A stretch of DNA of 64,000 nucleotides from Methylocystaceae bacterium (GTDB lineage Bacteria; Pseudomonadota; Alphaproteobacteria; Rhodospirillales; Terasakiellaceae), in the NCBI GenBank assembly GCA_013373205.1, contig JABXIG010000003.1, positions 868,001 through 932,000 on the forward strand, read 5' to 3'. The notes beneath the pieces are model-generated. The model did not search any database. It worked only from the letters and a program-made list of their open reading frames with translations, and was not told the origin of the DNA. The translations under genes were made by a program, and so were the position numbers. This document shows, piece after piece, positions 24,805 to 34,867 of the stretch (positions are counted from its first letter, which is position 1; the number at the start of each line of letters is the position of its first letter).

Positions 24805-26208
24805 CTAGAAGTGAATGGCTTTCCCATATGCATCCAGAACACTTTCATGCATCATTTCCGATAAGGTTGGATGCGGGAAGACCGTGTGCATCAAGTCTTC
24901 TTCCGTTGTTTCCAAAGTCTTGGCAACGCCAAAGCCCTGAATCAGTTCTGTTACTTCAGCTCCAACCATGTGGGCGCCGAGTAATTCACCCGTTTTCTCA
25001 TCAAAGATGGTTTTGATCATGCCTTCTGGTTCACCTAGAGCGATGGCTTTACCATTACCCATGAATGGGAAGCGGCCAACTTTGATCTTGTAGCCTTTTT
25101 CCTTGGCCCCACGTTCTGTTAAACCAACAGAAGCGACTTGTGGTTGACAATACGTACAACCCGGGATCAAGGATTTATCCAGTGGGTGAACACCTTTTTG
25201 ACCTGCGATTTTTTCCACACAAATAATGGCTTCGTGGGAAGCTTTATGGGCAAGACAAGGTGCGCCGGCCACATCACCAATGGCATAAACGCCGTCAGCA
25301 GATGTTTTGCAATAACCATCAATTGCGATAAAGCCACGATCATCCAGTTTAACACCAGCAGCGTCCAAACCGATGTTCTCAACATTCGGCACAACACCAA
25401 CGGCTGTAATGACTTTATCGACCTTAAGCGTTTCGGTTTTGCCGCCTTTATCCAAAGTGGCTGTTACACCGTCTTTAGCTTTGTCCAGTTTGGTCACTTT
25501 TGTGCCAGTCATGAACTTCATACCGCGTTTTTCCATAGTCTTTTGGGCAAACTGTGAAATTTCGGTATCTTCAAATGGCATGATCTGGTCAACTGCTTCC
25601 ACAACGGTGACATCAGCACCGAATGTATGAAAGAAGTTCGCAAATTCGATACCAATGGCACCAGATCCAATAACTAGCATGGATTTCGGCACTTCCGTCG
25701 GCACCAAAGCTTCCATGTAGGTCCAGACTTGCTTGCCGTCCGGTTCAAGACCTGGAAAAGATTTGGCACGCGCCCCTGTTGCCATGATGATGTGCTTTGA
25801 ATTCAGCGTGGTGAAAACTTTGCCGTCTTTTTCAACAGCCAGCTTGCCGCCACCTAATAATTTGCCATAGCCATCAATCACAGTGACTTTGTTTTTCTTA
25901 AGCAAATGACCAACACCGCCGGACAGTTGCTTTGAAACACCACGCGAACGCTGAACAATCTTGGCAATATCGAAAGAGATATCTTTCGCCCCAAGACCAA
26001 AGCTGGCCGCATGTTTCATATGTTCATAGATTTCAGCCGAACGCAGCAGCGCTTTTGTAGGGATACAGCCCCAATTCAAGCATATACCGCCCAAATGGTT
26101 AGCTTCAACCAAAGCAGTTTTCAGCCCTAATTGTGCAGCACGGATGGCACCGACATAGCCGCCCGGGCCTGCGCCGACGACAATAATGTCAAAAGTCGTA
26201 TCAGACAT
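24805..26208 (-). CDS. lpdA: Dihydrolipoyl dehydrogenase (E3)
   Basis: E3 reoxidises dihydrolipoyl groups of the pyruvate dehydrogenase complex with NAD+. The 467-residue flavoprotein has the FAD-binding VGAGPGGYVGAIRAAQLG, the redox disulfide C43-C48 in GGICLNWGCIPTK, a second nucleotide-binding GSGAIGIEFA, and the catalytic His-Glu pair in HPHPTLSEMMHE. It is the last gene of pdhA-pdhB-pdhC-lpdA, 17 bases after pdhC. Its location shows it is the PDH-dedicated copy; other E3 copies may exist elsewhere. Confidence 0.97.
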   Translation of the reverse strand: MSDTTFDIIVVGAGPGGYVGAIRAAQLGLKTALVEANHLGGICLNWGCIPTKALLRSAEIYEHMKHAASFGLGAKDISFDIAKIVQRSRGVSKQLSGGVGHLLKKNKVTVIDGYGKLLGGGKLAVEKDGKVFTTLNSKHIIMATGARAKSFPGLEPDGKQVWTYMEALVPTEVPKSMLVIGSGAIGIEFANFFHTFGADVTVVEAVDQIMPFEDTEISQFAQKTMEKRGMKFMTGTKVTKLDKAKDGVTATLDKGGKTETLKVDKVITAVGVVPNVENIGLDAAGVKLDDRGFIAIDGYCKTSADGVYAIGDVAGAPCLAHKASHEAIICVEKIAGQKGVHPLDKSLIPGCTYCQPQVASVGLTERGAKEKGYKIKVGRFPFMGNGKAIALGEPEGMIKTIFDEKTGELLGAHMVGAEVTELIQGFGVAKTLETTEEDLMHTVFPHPTLSEMMHESVLDAYGKAIHF

Positions 26209-26225
26209 ATCTGTTTTCCTATCTC

Positions 26226-27524
26226 TTAGAGCATCAAAGCAATCGGATCTTCAATAAGGCCTTTTAGTTCCTTAATGAAGGCCGCACCGGTGGCCCCATC
26301 GATACAGCGATGGTCAACAGCCAGTGTCAGAGTGACGACTGTTGCAACAGCCAAGGCACCGTCTTTGACGACCGGGCGCTGTTCCCCTGCCCCGATGGAC
26401 AGAATACCGCCTTGTGGTGGGTTGATGATCGAGTTAAAGCTCTTGATGCCAAACATACCGAGGTTGGAAATCGTAAAGGTTCCGCCTTGATATTCTTCCG
26501 GCGAAAGTTTGCCTTCACGGGCGCGCAAGGCCAAGTCTTTAGCTTCGTTTGCCAATGTGGCCAAGCCTTTGGAAGCGGCATCTTTAATAATTGGCGTAAT
26601 CAAGCCACCATCAACGGCAACCGCAATCGCCATATCGACTTGCTTGAATTTCAAGATCGCATCGTCTGTGAATGCGACGTTGCAATCTGGCACACGTGTC
26701 AGCGCCAGCGATGTTGCTTTTACCAGGAAGTCGTTGACGGAGATTTTGTAATCGGCACCATCACGACCATTAAGTTCTTTGCGAAGTGCCATCAGTTTGT
26801 CGATTTCCACATCCACTTGCAGGTTGAAGTGTGGGATATCGCGTGCAGATTCTGTCAAACGTTTGGCAATGGTTTTGCGCATGTTTGAATTTGGCACGGC
26901 TTCAAATTCAGGCAGAAGCTTGAAGATTGGATCATCTTGGGAGATGGTCTTGCTTTCAGCTGCCGCAGCTTTTGGTGCGGCTTTATCCGCAGCAGGTGCA
27001 GATGCTTTGCCAGTGCCAGCTGCTTTCGCAGCTTCCACATCTCGTTTTACAACACGACCACGTGGGCCAGACCCTGTGATCGCTTTGATGTCCAAGCCTT
27101 CTTGTGCGGCAATGCGACGCGCCAAGGGGCTTGAGAACACACGATCACCACTGTCTGAAACAGGGGCTGCCGGGGATGACGTCGCACTTGCAGAAGAGGT
27201 TGCCGCTGGGGCTTCTTCTTTTACAGCAGGTGCAGGGGCCGGTGCGGCCGTATCTGCGCCTTCAAGTGCGCTTTCATCTTCGCCTTCTTCCAGCAACAAA
27301 GCGATCAGTTCATTAACTTTTACGCCTTCTGTGCCTTCCGCGACCAAGATTTTGCCGATTGTACCTTCGTCAACGGCTTCGACTTCCATAGTGGCTTTGT
27401 CTGTTTCGATTTCAGCGATGACATCGCCGCTTTCAACGGTGTCGCCTTCTTTGACGCACCATTTTGCCAGATTACCTTCTTCCATGGTCGGAGAAAGCGC
27501 AGGCATTAAGATTTGAATGGGCAT
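26226..27524 (-). CDS. pdhC: Pyruvate dehydrogenase E2, dihydrolipoyl acetyltransferase
   Basis: E2 forms the core of the complex and transfers acetyl groups from lipoyl to CoA. The 432-residue protein has one lipoyl domain at 1-80 with the lipoylated Lys in [10 protein letters not shown], an Ala/Pro/Glu-rich linker, a peripheral-subunit-binding domain at about 130-165 (SPLARRIAAQEGLDI), a second Ala-rich linker, and a catalytic domain ending with the active-site DHRCIDG. The order and single lipoyl domain are usual for Alphaproteobacteria, where E1-beta carries another lipoyl domain. Confidence 0.97.
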   Translation of the reverse strand: MPIQILMPALSPTMEEGNLAKWCVKEGDTVESGDVIAEIETDKATMEVEAVDEGTIGKILVAEGTEGVKVNELIALLLEEGEDESALEGADTAAPAPAPAVKEEAPAATSSASATSSPAAPVSDSGDRVFSSPLARRIAAQEGLDIKAITGSGPRGRVVKRDVEAAKAAGTGKASAPAADKAAPKAAAAESKTISQDDPIFKLLPEFEAVPNSNMRKTIAKRLTESARDIPHFNLQVDVEIDKLMALRKELNGRDGADYKISVNDFLVKATSLALTRVPDCNVAFTDDAILKFKQVDMAIAVAVDGGLITPIIKDAASKGLATLANEAKDLALRAREGKLSPEEYQGGTFTISNLGMFGIKSFNSIINPPQGGILSIGAGEQRPVVKDGALAVATVVTLTLAVDHRCIDGATGAAFIKELKGLIEDPIALML

Positions 27525-27548
27525 AATGCTATTTCCTCTCGTCCACGA

Positions 27549-28922
27549 TTATTTGTAACAAACGGCTTTTGACGCTGCGACGATATCCGGCACAGTCGGC
27601 AAAGCAAGTTTTTCAAGGTTGGCAGCATAAGGCATCGGAACGTCTGCGCCAGCAACGCGCGTGACGGGTGCATCGAGATAATCAAATGCATGTTCCATGA
27701 CCTGTGATGAAATCTCAGAGCCAATGTTGGCATAAGCCCAGCCTTCTTCCACAGTCACCAGACGGTTGGTTTTCTTAACCGATTCAATGATTGTGTGGGT
27801 ATCAAGTGGACGCAATGAACGTAGGTTGATCACTTCGGCAGAGATACCTTCTTCCGCCAGCTTTTCAGCCGCTTCCAAAGCCCAGCCAACAGAAATGGAG
27901 TAACCTACCAAGGTTACATCCGTTCCCGCACGTTCGATTTTTGCTTTACCAAATGGGATGGTAAAATCTTCGTCTGTCGGGCAAACAAATTTTTTGCCGT
28001 AAAGGACTTCGTTTTCCAATACGATGACCGGGTTCGGGTCACGTACAGCTGCTTTGAGCAAGCCTTTGGCATCTTCTGCTGAATAAGGGGCAACCACTTT
28101 CAAGCCCGGACAATGCGCATACCAAGAGGCATAACATTGCGAGTGCTGTGCTGCAACACGGGCTGCTGCCCCATTACATCCACGGAATACGATCGGGCAG
28201 GAAATCTCCCCACCGGACATGTAAAGCGTTTTCGCAGCAGAGTTGATGATATGGTCGATGGCCTGCATGGCAAAGTTAAAGGTCATGAATTCCACAATGG
28301 GTTTCAGGCCGGACCAGGCTGCACCAACGCCAACACCTGTAAAACCGATTTCGGTAATCGGTGTATCTACAACGCGCTTGGCACCAAATTCATCCAACAG
28401 GCCTTGTGTGATTTTGTATGCGCCTTGATATTCTGCAACTTCTTCGCCCATGACTAATACTTTTTCATCACGGCGGAATTCTTCAAATAAAGCTGTGTTT
28501 AAGGCCTGACGCACTGTCATTTCTTCGGTTGGGCCGTCATAGGCATCTTCCTGAACGGCAACAGGGGCAGCAGATGCTGTCGGGGCCGCTGTGGCTTCTG
28601 TTTCTGCGGGTGCAGGTTCAGCGCTTACTGATGAAGATGTACTGCCTGCTGAATAATTTTCAACAGCAGATGCTTCTTCGCCCTCATCCAGCAACAAAGC
28701 AATTAGCTCATTTACCTTAACGTTTTGTGTACCTTCAGGGATGAGGATTTTACCAAGGACGCCTTCGTCCACAGCTTCGACTTCCATTGTGGCTTTGTCT
28801 GTTTCAATCTCTGCGATTACATCACCGCTTTCGACTGTATCACCTTCGGCCTTACACCATTTGGCGAGGTTTCCCTCTTCCATAGTTGGTGAAAGCGCCG
28901 GCATAAGAATTTCAATAGGCAT
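27549..28922 (-). CDS. pdhB: Pyruvate dehydrogenase E1 beta subunit with N-terminal lipoyl domain
   Basis: E1-beta combines with PdhA to decarboxylate pyruvate on thiamine diphosphate. The first 80 or so residues are a lipoyl domain with [10 protein letters not shown], nearly identical to that of PdhC; an Ala/Pro/Glu linker leads to the transketolase-like domain from about residue 135 ([38 protein letters not shown]) and the C-terminal domain with [10 protein letters not shown]. The E1-beta lipoyl fusion is known from Alphaproteobacteria. It lies 27 bases after pdhA and 24 before pdhC. Confidence 0.97.
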   Translation of the reverse strand: MPIEILMPALSPTMEEGNLAKWCKAEGDTVESGDVIAEIETDKATMEVEAVDEGVLGKILIPEGTQNVKVNELIALLLDEGEEASAVENYSAGSTSSSVSAEPAPAETEATAAPTASAAPVAVQEDAYDGPTEEMTVRQALNTALFEEFRRDEKVLVMGEEVAEYQGAYKITQGLLDEFGAKRVVDTPITEIGFTGVGVGAAWSGLKPIVEFMTFNFAMQAIDHIINSAAKTLYMSGGEISCPIVFRGCNGAAARVAAQHSQCYASWYAHCPGLKVVAPYSAEDAKGLLKAAVRDPNPVIVLENEVLYGKKFVCPTDEDFTIPFGKAKIERAGTDVTLVGYSISVGWALEAAEKLAEEGISAEVINLRSLRPLDTHTIIESVKKTNRLVTVEEGWAYANIGSEISSQVMEHAFDYLDAPVTRVAGADVPMPYAANLEKLALPTVPDIVAASKAVCYK

Positions 28923-28949
28923 AAATTTTTCTCTCTATATCACTATGCT

Positions 28950-29963
28950 TTAAGCATCCACCAAAACGTCGGTCCACAGCTCACTTTCGGCTGGTTCCGG
29001 GCTAGTTTGGGCGAAATCGGCAGATTTTGTCACGACCGCTTTGATTTCTTTATCAATCTCTTTTAAAGTCGCTTCATCTGCGTGACCACCTTCGGTCAGA
29101 AGCGCGCGAACGTAATCAATCGGATCACTTTCTGATCGGATTTTTTGAACTTCTTCTTTTGCACGATATTTGGCCGGGTCAGACATAGAGTGACCGCGAT
29201 AGCGATATGTTTTCATTTCAAGAATGATCGGGCCTTCGCCACGGCGACATTTTTCAGCGGCTTCTTTGGCTGCTTCACGAACTTCAAGAACGCTCATGCC
29301 GTTCACCTGAATGCCCGGGATGCCGTGGGCAGCACCACGTTCATAAAGGTTGGTGTTTGAAGAGGCGCGTTCGAGCGATGTGCCCATGCCGTATTGGTTG
29401 TTTTCAATTACGTAAACAACAGGCAATTTCCAAAGCGCTGCCATATTGAAGGCTTCGTAAACCTGTCCTTGGTTGACTGCACCATCGCCCATATAGGCAA
29501 AGTTAACACCGCCGTCTTCATTGTACTTATGACCGAATGCAAGACCTGTCCCCAAAGGAATTTGTGCGCCAACGATGCCATGGCCGCCATAAAACCCTTT
29601 GTCCTTGGAGAACATGTGCATAGAGCCGCCTTTACCTTTGGAGTAGCCGCCTTCACGTCCTGTCAGTTCTGCCATAACCCCATCCGGGTCCATGCCGCAG
29701 GCCAACATATGACCATGGTCACGATAAGACGTGATCAATGTGTCTTGCGGGTTTGCGATAGATTGGATACCGACAACAACGGCTTCCTGACCGATGTAAA
29801 GATGACAGAACCCTCCGATGAGGCCCATACCATATAACTGACCTGCTTTTTCTTCAAAGCGACGGATCAAAAGCATATCTTTATAGAACTTGAGAAGTTC
29901 ATCTGGTGTTGCTTCGGGTTTTTTGTTTTTACCCCGAGTGCTGCGTTTTGTTTGTGTTGCCAT
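28950..29963 (-). CDS. pdhA: Pyruvate dehydrogenase E1 alpha subunit
   Basis: E1-alpha binds the diphosphate and Mg of thiamine diphosphate. The 337-residue protein has the cofactor motif GDGAVNQGQVYEAFNMAALW ending in the NN of VIENNQYG, and the loop YRYRGHSMSDPAKYR that in homologues contacts the lipoyl substrate. The N-terminus is basic (TKRSTRGKNKKPE). It is the first gene of the pdh operon and follows a 380-base region with a long inverted repeat. Confidence 0.97.
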   Translation of the reverse strand: MATQTKRSTRGKNKKPEATPDELLKFYKDMLLIRRFEEKAGQLYGMGLIGGFCHLYIGQEAVVVGIQSIANPQDTLITSYRDHGHMLACGMDPDGVMAELTGREGGYSKGKGGSMHMFSKDKGFYGGHGIVGAQIPLGTGLAFGHKYNEDGGVNFAYMGDGAVNQGQVYEAFNMAALWKLPVVYVIENNQYGMGTSLERASSNTNLYERGAAHGIPGIQVNGMSVLEVREAAKEAAEKCRRGEGPIILEMKTYRYRGHSMSDPAKYRAKEEVQKIRSESDPIDYVRALLTEGGHADEATLKEIDKEIKAVVTKSADFAQTSPEPAESELWTDVLVDA

Positions 29964-30343
29964 AGGACTCCCCTTGGCTAGGCGTGAAGCATTTGAATGC
30001 GAATTACCCCTCTATGAAACGCAAACCAGCAGTTAATGCAAAGGATTTCACTTTGTTTAAGTGTTTGTGCTGCAATGCAAAATAATAAAATAACCGAATT
30101 TCAGTTAAACTGTGTTTACGTGTTTTTGACGGGGTTATTCTTAAAAGTACTGAAAAGGGCTCCGTATAAATCCTTATAATGCATTACTTTTAACTTCTAT
30201 ATGGTTAACTTTAAAAGAACCTTCCGTTTACGTATGCGTCAATATAGCTTCACATAACTGAAATAATGTAATTTTGCATTGCGAAAAGAAAGTTTTTTCA
30301 TCTGTATGGTATAGGAGTACCAGTTTGTGAAATGGATTCGCGT
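29964..30343. other. Regulatory intergenic region upstream of pdhA
   Basis: About 380 bases without a gene between the ABM protein and pdhA, which read in the same direction. It must hold the pdh promoter. GCAATGCAAAAT (30072-30083) and ATTTTGCATTGC (30271-30282) form a perfect 12-bp inverted repeat with arms 187 bases apart, and each arm includes a short TGCA-rich dyad. No RNA gene or frame was recognised in the rest. Confidence 0.55.
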
Positions 30344-30676
30344 TTAGCTTTTAATCCAGCGATAGCCTTGTTCAACTTTTGCAATTTGCAGCTGATAGTC
30401 TTCGTACCACTTGTCACGCCCATTATTGCGGGCATCTGAATGTTCCAGATTGTTTTTCCAATCTTTAATGGCGTTCATGTCACGCCAATAAGAAACCGTA
30501 ATCCCTTTACCTTTTGCGTCACGCACACTTTCAATGCCAAGGTAACCCTCTTGTTGTTGGGCAAGTTCAACCATATGATCTGCTGTTTGACCATACCCTT
30601 CCCCATCTTCTTCGCTTCGTTGGTTGACAAATATAACGGCGTAATACGGGGGGGCTGGTAATTTTTTGGCACTCAT
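30344..30676 (-). CDS. Antibiotic biosynthesis monooxygenase (ABM) domain protein
   Basis: A 110-residue protein of the ABM/dimeric alpha-beta barrel superfamily, with YYAVIFVNQRSEED at the start, HMVELAQQQEGYLGIESVRD in the centre and the conserved VSYWRDMNAIKDWKNNLEH. Members include monooxygenases, heme-degrading enzymes and proteins of unknown role; no heme-ligand residues specific to IsdG are evident. It follows ftsB by seven bases on the same strand and is probably in the same transcript. Confidence 0.82.
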   Translation of the reverse strand: MSAKKLPAPPYYAVIFVNQRSEEDGEGYGQTADHMVELAQQQEGYLGIESVRDAKGKGITVSYWRDMNAIKDWKNNLEHSDARNNGRDKWYEDYQLQIAKVEQGYRWIKS

Positions 30677-30683
30677 AAGCTGG

Positions 30684-30998
30684 TCACTTCAAAATGATGG
30701 CAATTTCATTTGGGTGGGCAAAATTCAAAACCGCACGGGCGCGTTCTTCTAATAAGTCCGGGTCCAGATTGTCTGAGCGTAATAATGAAACGCGATGTTC
30801 TAAGCGGATGCGCTCAGATTTAATCTTTGCTAGTTGAATTTTTGTTTTTTCAACACGGTGCTGATAATCCAGTAAGGCACGAATACCACGTTCACCTTGT
30901 ACAGCATGATAGGCAAAATAAAGGACAACGCACACACCAAGAACCGGCAGAAAAACGCCGGGCTGAATCTTGGAAGAAAGGGTGCGCCAAAGCTTCAT
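30684..30998 (-). CDS. ftsB: Septum formation initiator FtsB/DivIC family protein
   Basis: FtsB is a bitopic membrane protein of the FtsQLB division complex. The 104-residue protein has a short cytoplasmic start, one membrane segment at about 14-32 (GVFLPVLGVCVVLYFAYHA), and a periplasmic coiled coil rich in Lys, Glu and Leu with LRSDNLDPDLLEERARAVLNF, the conserved family end. Its place between eno and pdhA is common in Alphaproteobacteria. Confidence 0.88.
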   Translation of the reverse strand: MKLWRTLSSKIQPGVFLPVLGVCVVLYFAYHAVQGERGIRALLDYQHRVEKTKIQLAKIKSERIRLEHRVSLLRSDNLDPDLLEERARAVLNFAHPNEIAIILK

Positions 30999-31117
30999 TG
31001 AAAATAGTGCCTTTTTGAGTGCTCAAAATACAGTATCTTTTATGGCGCTAATTGGTAAATAAATTCTATACTTTCGAATAGTATTTTCGCCTACTCACGT
31101 GAAGGAGTTTTCAAAGT

Positions 31118-31564
31118 ATGACAAAAAAATGGATGAATGGATCTTGCCTTTGTGGCGAGATTACTTATCAAGTCAAAGACATAAGTGAACGTTTATCAAA
31201 TTGTCATTGCAAAATGTGCCGTAAGTTTCATGGTGCAGCCTATGCGACATATGCTGCGGTCACTCCAGAAAACTTTAATTTTCTGTCCGGTGAAACCTTG
31301 ATTGCTGCTTATCAGGCGCCAAATGGCACGACTCGAAAATTTTGCCCAAACTGCGGGACAAGTCTGTTTTTTGAATCTGCAACGGGTTCAAATGATCATG
31401 TCTATTTTGCGCTTTCAACATTGGATGCTGCTGCTGCTATAAAACCATCTGCCCATATTTTTACAAAATATAAAGCAGACTGGTCTTTTGTGGATGATGG
31501 ACTTCCTTGCTATGAGGAAGAACGCGGTAGTTCTTTATACACAAAAAAGGCCGCCTCTGATTAG
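31118..31564 (+). CDS. GFA family (glutathione-dependent formaldehyde-activating-like) zinc protein
   Basis: A 148-residue CENP-V/GFA domain protein. Zn ligands are visible as GSCLCGEITY near residues 8-17, CHCKMCRKFHG around 30-40 and CPNCGTSLFF near residue 85. The family name comes from the S-hydroxymethylglutathione synthase Gfa, but most members have unknown substrates. GAAGGAG stands a suitable distance before the ATG. It is a lone plus-strand gene between ftsB and eno, and its 3' end is folded into the eno terminator. Confidence 0.88.
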   Translation: MTKKWMNGSCLCGEITYQVKDISERLSNCHCKMCRKFHGAAYATYAAVTPENFNFLSGETLIAAYQAPNGTTRKFCPNCGTSLFFESATGSNDHVYFALSTLDAAAAIKPSAHIFTKYKADWSFVDDGLPCYEEERGSSLYTKKAASD

Positions 31565-31576
31565 AAGCGGCCTTGT
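31543..31576. terminator. Terminator shared by eno and the GFA gene
   Basis: AAGGCCGC (31547-31554) pairs with GCGGCCTT (31567-31574) around a 12-base loop that contains the GFA stop codon. The left A-run gives a U-run for the eno transcript on the minus strand; the plus-strand side is weaker. Confidence 0.8.
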
Positions 31577-31593
31577 TAAAAAGTTAAGTGTTG

Positions 31594-32925
<1,332 letters not shown>

Positions 32926-33036
32926 CTAACGCGACCTTGAATACTGCTTTAGGCGTAAAAAAGCAAGGAAAGAGTAACTTTTTACGCAGGAATTCACATT
33001 GGTTTTTACAGATATTCATTTTAGTGAATGACTGTT

Positions 33037-33963
33037 TTAAAAATTTAATATTTCCTTGTCATTCACTGGAGTGCATGTCAGTGCCGTCATAATTGCAATG
33101 CTGATCCAATTGAGATGACGTCCGTCCTGTGCAGAATAAAGTTTTGATTGAATATTATGGCCTGCATTTTTAACTTTATCAAAATAAGCTTTCTGTGACT
33201 CATAGGTAGAATTCGAACTTTTATGATCAGCCAGCAGGATGATTTTCCGGTTTTCATCTTCCTTTATGTTTTGTACGGCATTTACAGGGTCATAAAGGCC
33301 TGAAGCCAGTTTGTTTAGTTCAAACGGCCTAGTGTACGCGTTGCGAAACGATTCTTTTAACGACAGTCGGCTTTGCCCAATGGTCGCACATGAAATATCA
33401 TCTCGCTTTGTGAGCAGATAAGATACCTGTAGACCTGAAGAATTGACACCGATAAGTGTCAGTCGTTTAGCGTTATATTTTTCCTTAAGTCGAGTTATTG
33501 CAATGTTTATTGTATCGGAATAAGAATGACGCAGGAAATCGGTGGCTTTGCCTGAAGACCCATAAATACCAGCAGGGGCTAGGTAAATGATGGGGGTATT
33601 GATTTTTTTCGATATTTCCTGAACAGCGGTTTGCATTTTTTCATCAGTGTTGTTAACGTAACTAGCTGATATTGAAGTGAAAAATTTGCGTTTCAGATTG
33701 TATTTTGCTACGTGCGGTAATATGAAGATGTTGAGGTTTGAGACGTTTTCCAGTTTACCGCCCGGAAAGAATTTCAGGCATCGGGAATTTGCCCAAACGG
33801 TATTGGGGGATTTACTGCATTTCTGTTCTGTTGTCTGGACAGGATTATTTAAACGATGAAAAGAGTAAGCATCGGTCCTGGAAGCGTCGTAAGATATTTT
33901 TTTGGTTGTTTGGCATGCCGTTAACATCAAGGCGAGCAAAAGAGTTAGAATTGTTTTCTGCAT
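33037..33963 (-). CDS. Putative lipoprotein with relaxed alpha/beta-hydrolase features
   Basis: No family is firmly recognised. The start at 33963 has AAAGGA upstream and gives a lipoprotein signal peptide ending in LTAC at Cys17; the next residues QTTKK do not include an Asp at +2, so outer-membrane sorting is likely. In the mature part, LTLIGVNSSGLQVSYLL resembles a nucleophile elbow with Val instead of the first Gly, LLADHKSS could carry the acid and QDGRHLNW the histidine, so a serine-hydrolase fold is a reasonable guess. It lies between kdsA and eno on the same strand. Total length is 308 residues. Confidence 0.65.
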   Translation of the reverse strand: MQKTILTLLLALMLTACQTTKKISYDASRTDAYSFHRLNNPVQTTEQKCSKSPNTVWANSRCLKFFPGGKLENVSNLNIFILPHVAKYNLKRKFFTSISASYVNNTDEKMQTAVQEISKKINTPIIYLAPAGIYGSSGKATDFLRHSYSDTINIAITRLKEKYNAKRLTLIGVNSSGLQVSYLLTKRDDISCATIGQSRLSLKESFRNAYTRPFELNKLASGLYDPVNAVQNIKEDENRKIILLADHKSSNSTYESQKAYFDKVKNAGHNIQSKLYSAQDGRHLNWISIAIMTALTCTPVNDKEILNF

Positions 33964-33998
33964 CTGTTGTCCTTTAATAACGAGCATGTCGCTCAAAG

Positions 33999-34862
33999 TT
34001 AATAGGTTGCCATACCTACCAGATCGACAGGATTGGCTTTGGCAACCTCATCAAGTGCTTTTAGGGTCTGTAAAACACCTTTCAGTTTATGAACCGGGAT
34101 CATATTTGGGCCATCTGAAATGGCTTTGTCTGGGTCGTTGTGGGTTTCTGCAAACACACCTGCAATGCCAAGGGCGATTGCAGAACGGGCGATGACGGGG
34201 GCCAGTTCGCGACGGCCGCCTGATGAATTGCCCTGACCGCCTGGTTGTTGGACGCTGTGTGTGCAATCGATAATGATCGGATAGCCCGTATCCTCGGCCA
34301 TTTGTGGCAGGCCGCGCATGTCCGTAACCAGCGTGTTATAGCCAAAGCTTGATCCGCGTTCTGTAATTAAGATATTTTCATTGCCTGTTGAGGCAACTTT
34401 TTTGACCACATTGGGCATGTCCCATGGTGCAAGGAACTGACCCTTTTTGACGTTGACAGCTTTGCCTGTCTGACCTGCGGCAAGCAACAAGTCTGTTTGG
34501 CGGCAAAGAAAGGCTGGGATTTGCATCATGTCGCAAACTTCGCCAACAACAGCACATTGGTTTTCTGTATGCACATCGGTGATGACCGGGCAGCCGTAAG
34601 TATCTTTAACTTCCTGAAAAATGGACATGGCTGGCATGATGCCAATGCCGCGGTTTCCATCCACACTGGTGCGGTTGGCTTTATCAAAGGAAGATTTGTA
34701 GATCAGACCAATGCCAAGCTCGCCACACATTTCTGTTAGGGCATGGGCCATTTCAAGGGCGTGGTTGCGCCCTTCCATAGAACAGGGGCCTGCGATTAGG
34801 CAAAATGGTAGATCATTTCCGAAAGTAACGTTGCCGACTTTAACATGTTTTTGTGCAACCAT
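33999..34862 (-). CDS. kdsA: 2-dehydro-3-deoxyphosphooctonate aldolase (KDO-8-P synthase)
   Basis: KdsA condenses arabinose 5-phosphate with phosphoenolpyruvate to make KDO-8-phosphate for the lipopolysaccharide core. The 287-residue protein has LIAGPCSMEGR, KSSFDKANRTSVDGNRGIG, and DCTHSVQQPGGQGNSSGGRR, all diagnostic of the family. It follows pyrG by five bases. Its presence fits the lipid A genes at the right end of the window. Confidence 0.96.
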   Translation of the reverse strand: MVAQKHVKVGNVTFGNDLPFCLIAGPCSMEGRNHALEMAHALTEMCGELGIGLIYKSSFDKANRTSVDGNRGIGIMPAMSIFQEVKDTYGCPVITDVHTENQCAVVGEVCDMMQIPAFLCRQTDLLLAAGQTGKAVNVKKGQFLAPWDMPNVVKKVASTGNENILITERGSSFGYNTLVTDMRGLPQMAEDTGYPIIIDCTHSVQQPGGQGNSSGGRRELAPVIARSAIALGIAGVFAETHNDPDKAISDGPNMIPVHKLKGVLQTLKALDEVAKANPVDLVGMATY

Positions 34863-34867
34863 GATGC

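Noticed and set aside
26779-27516. 245-codon plus-strand Ala/Ser-rich frame
   Set aside because: It is antisense to the linker and lipoyl region of pdhC; its composition is a by-product of the Ala/Pro/Glu-rich linker.
29964-30343. Small RNA or tRNA gene in the pdhA upstream gap
   Set aside because: No cloverleaf, no GC-rich hairpin followed by a U-run, and no known RNA motif was seen.
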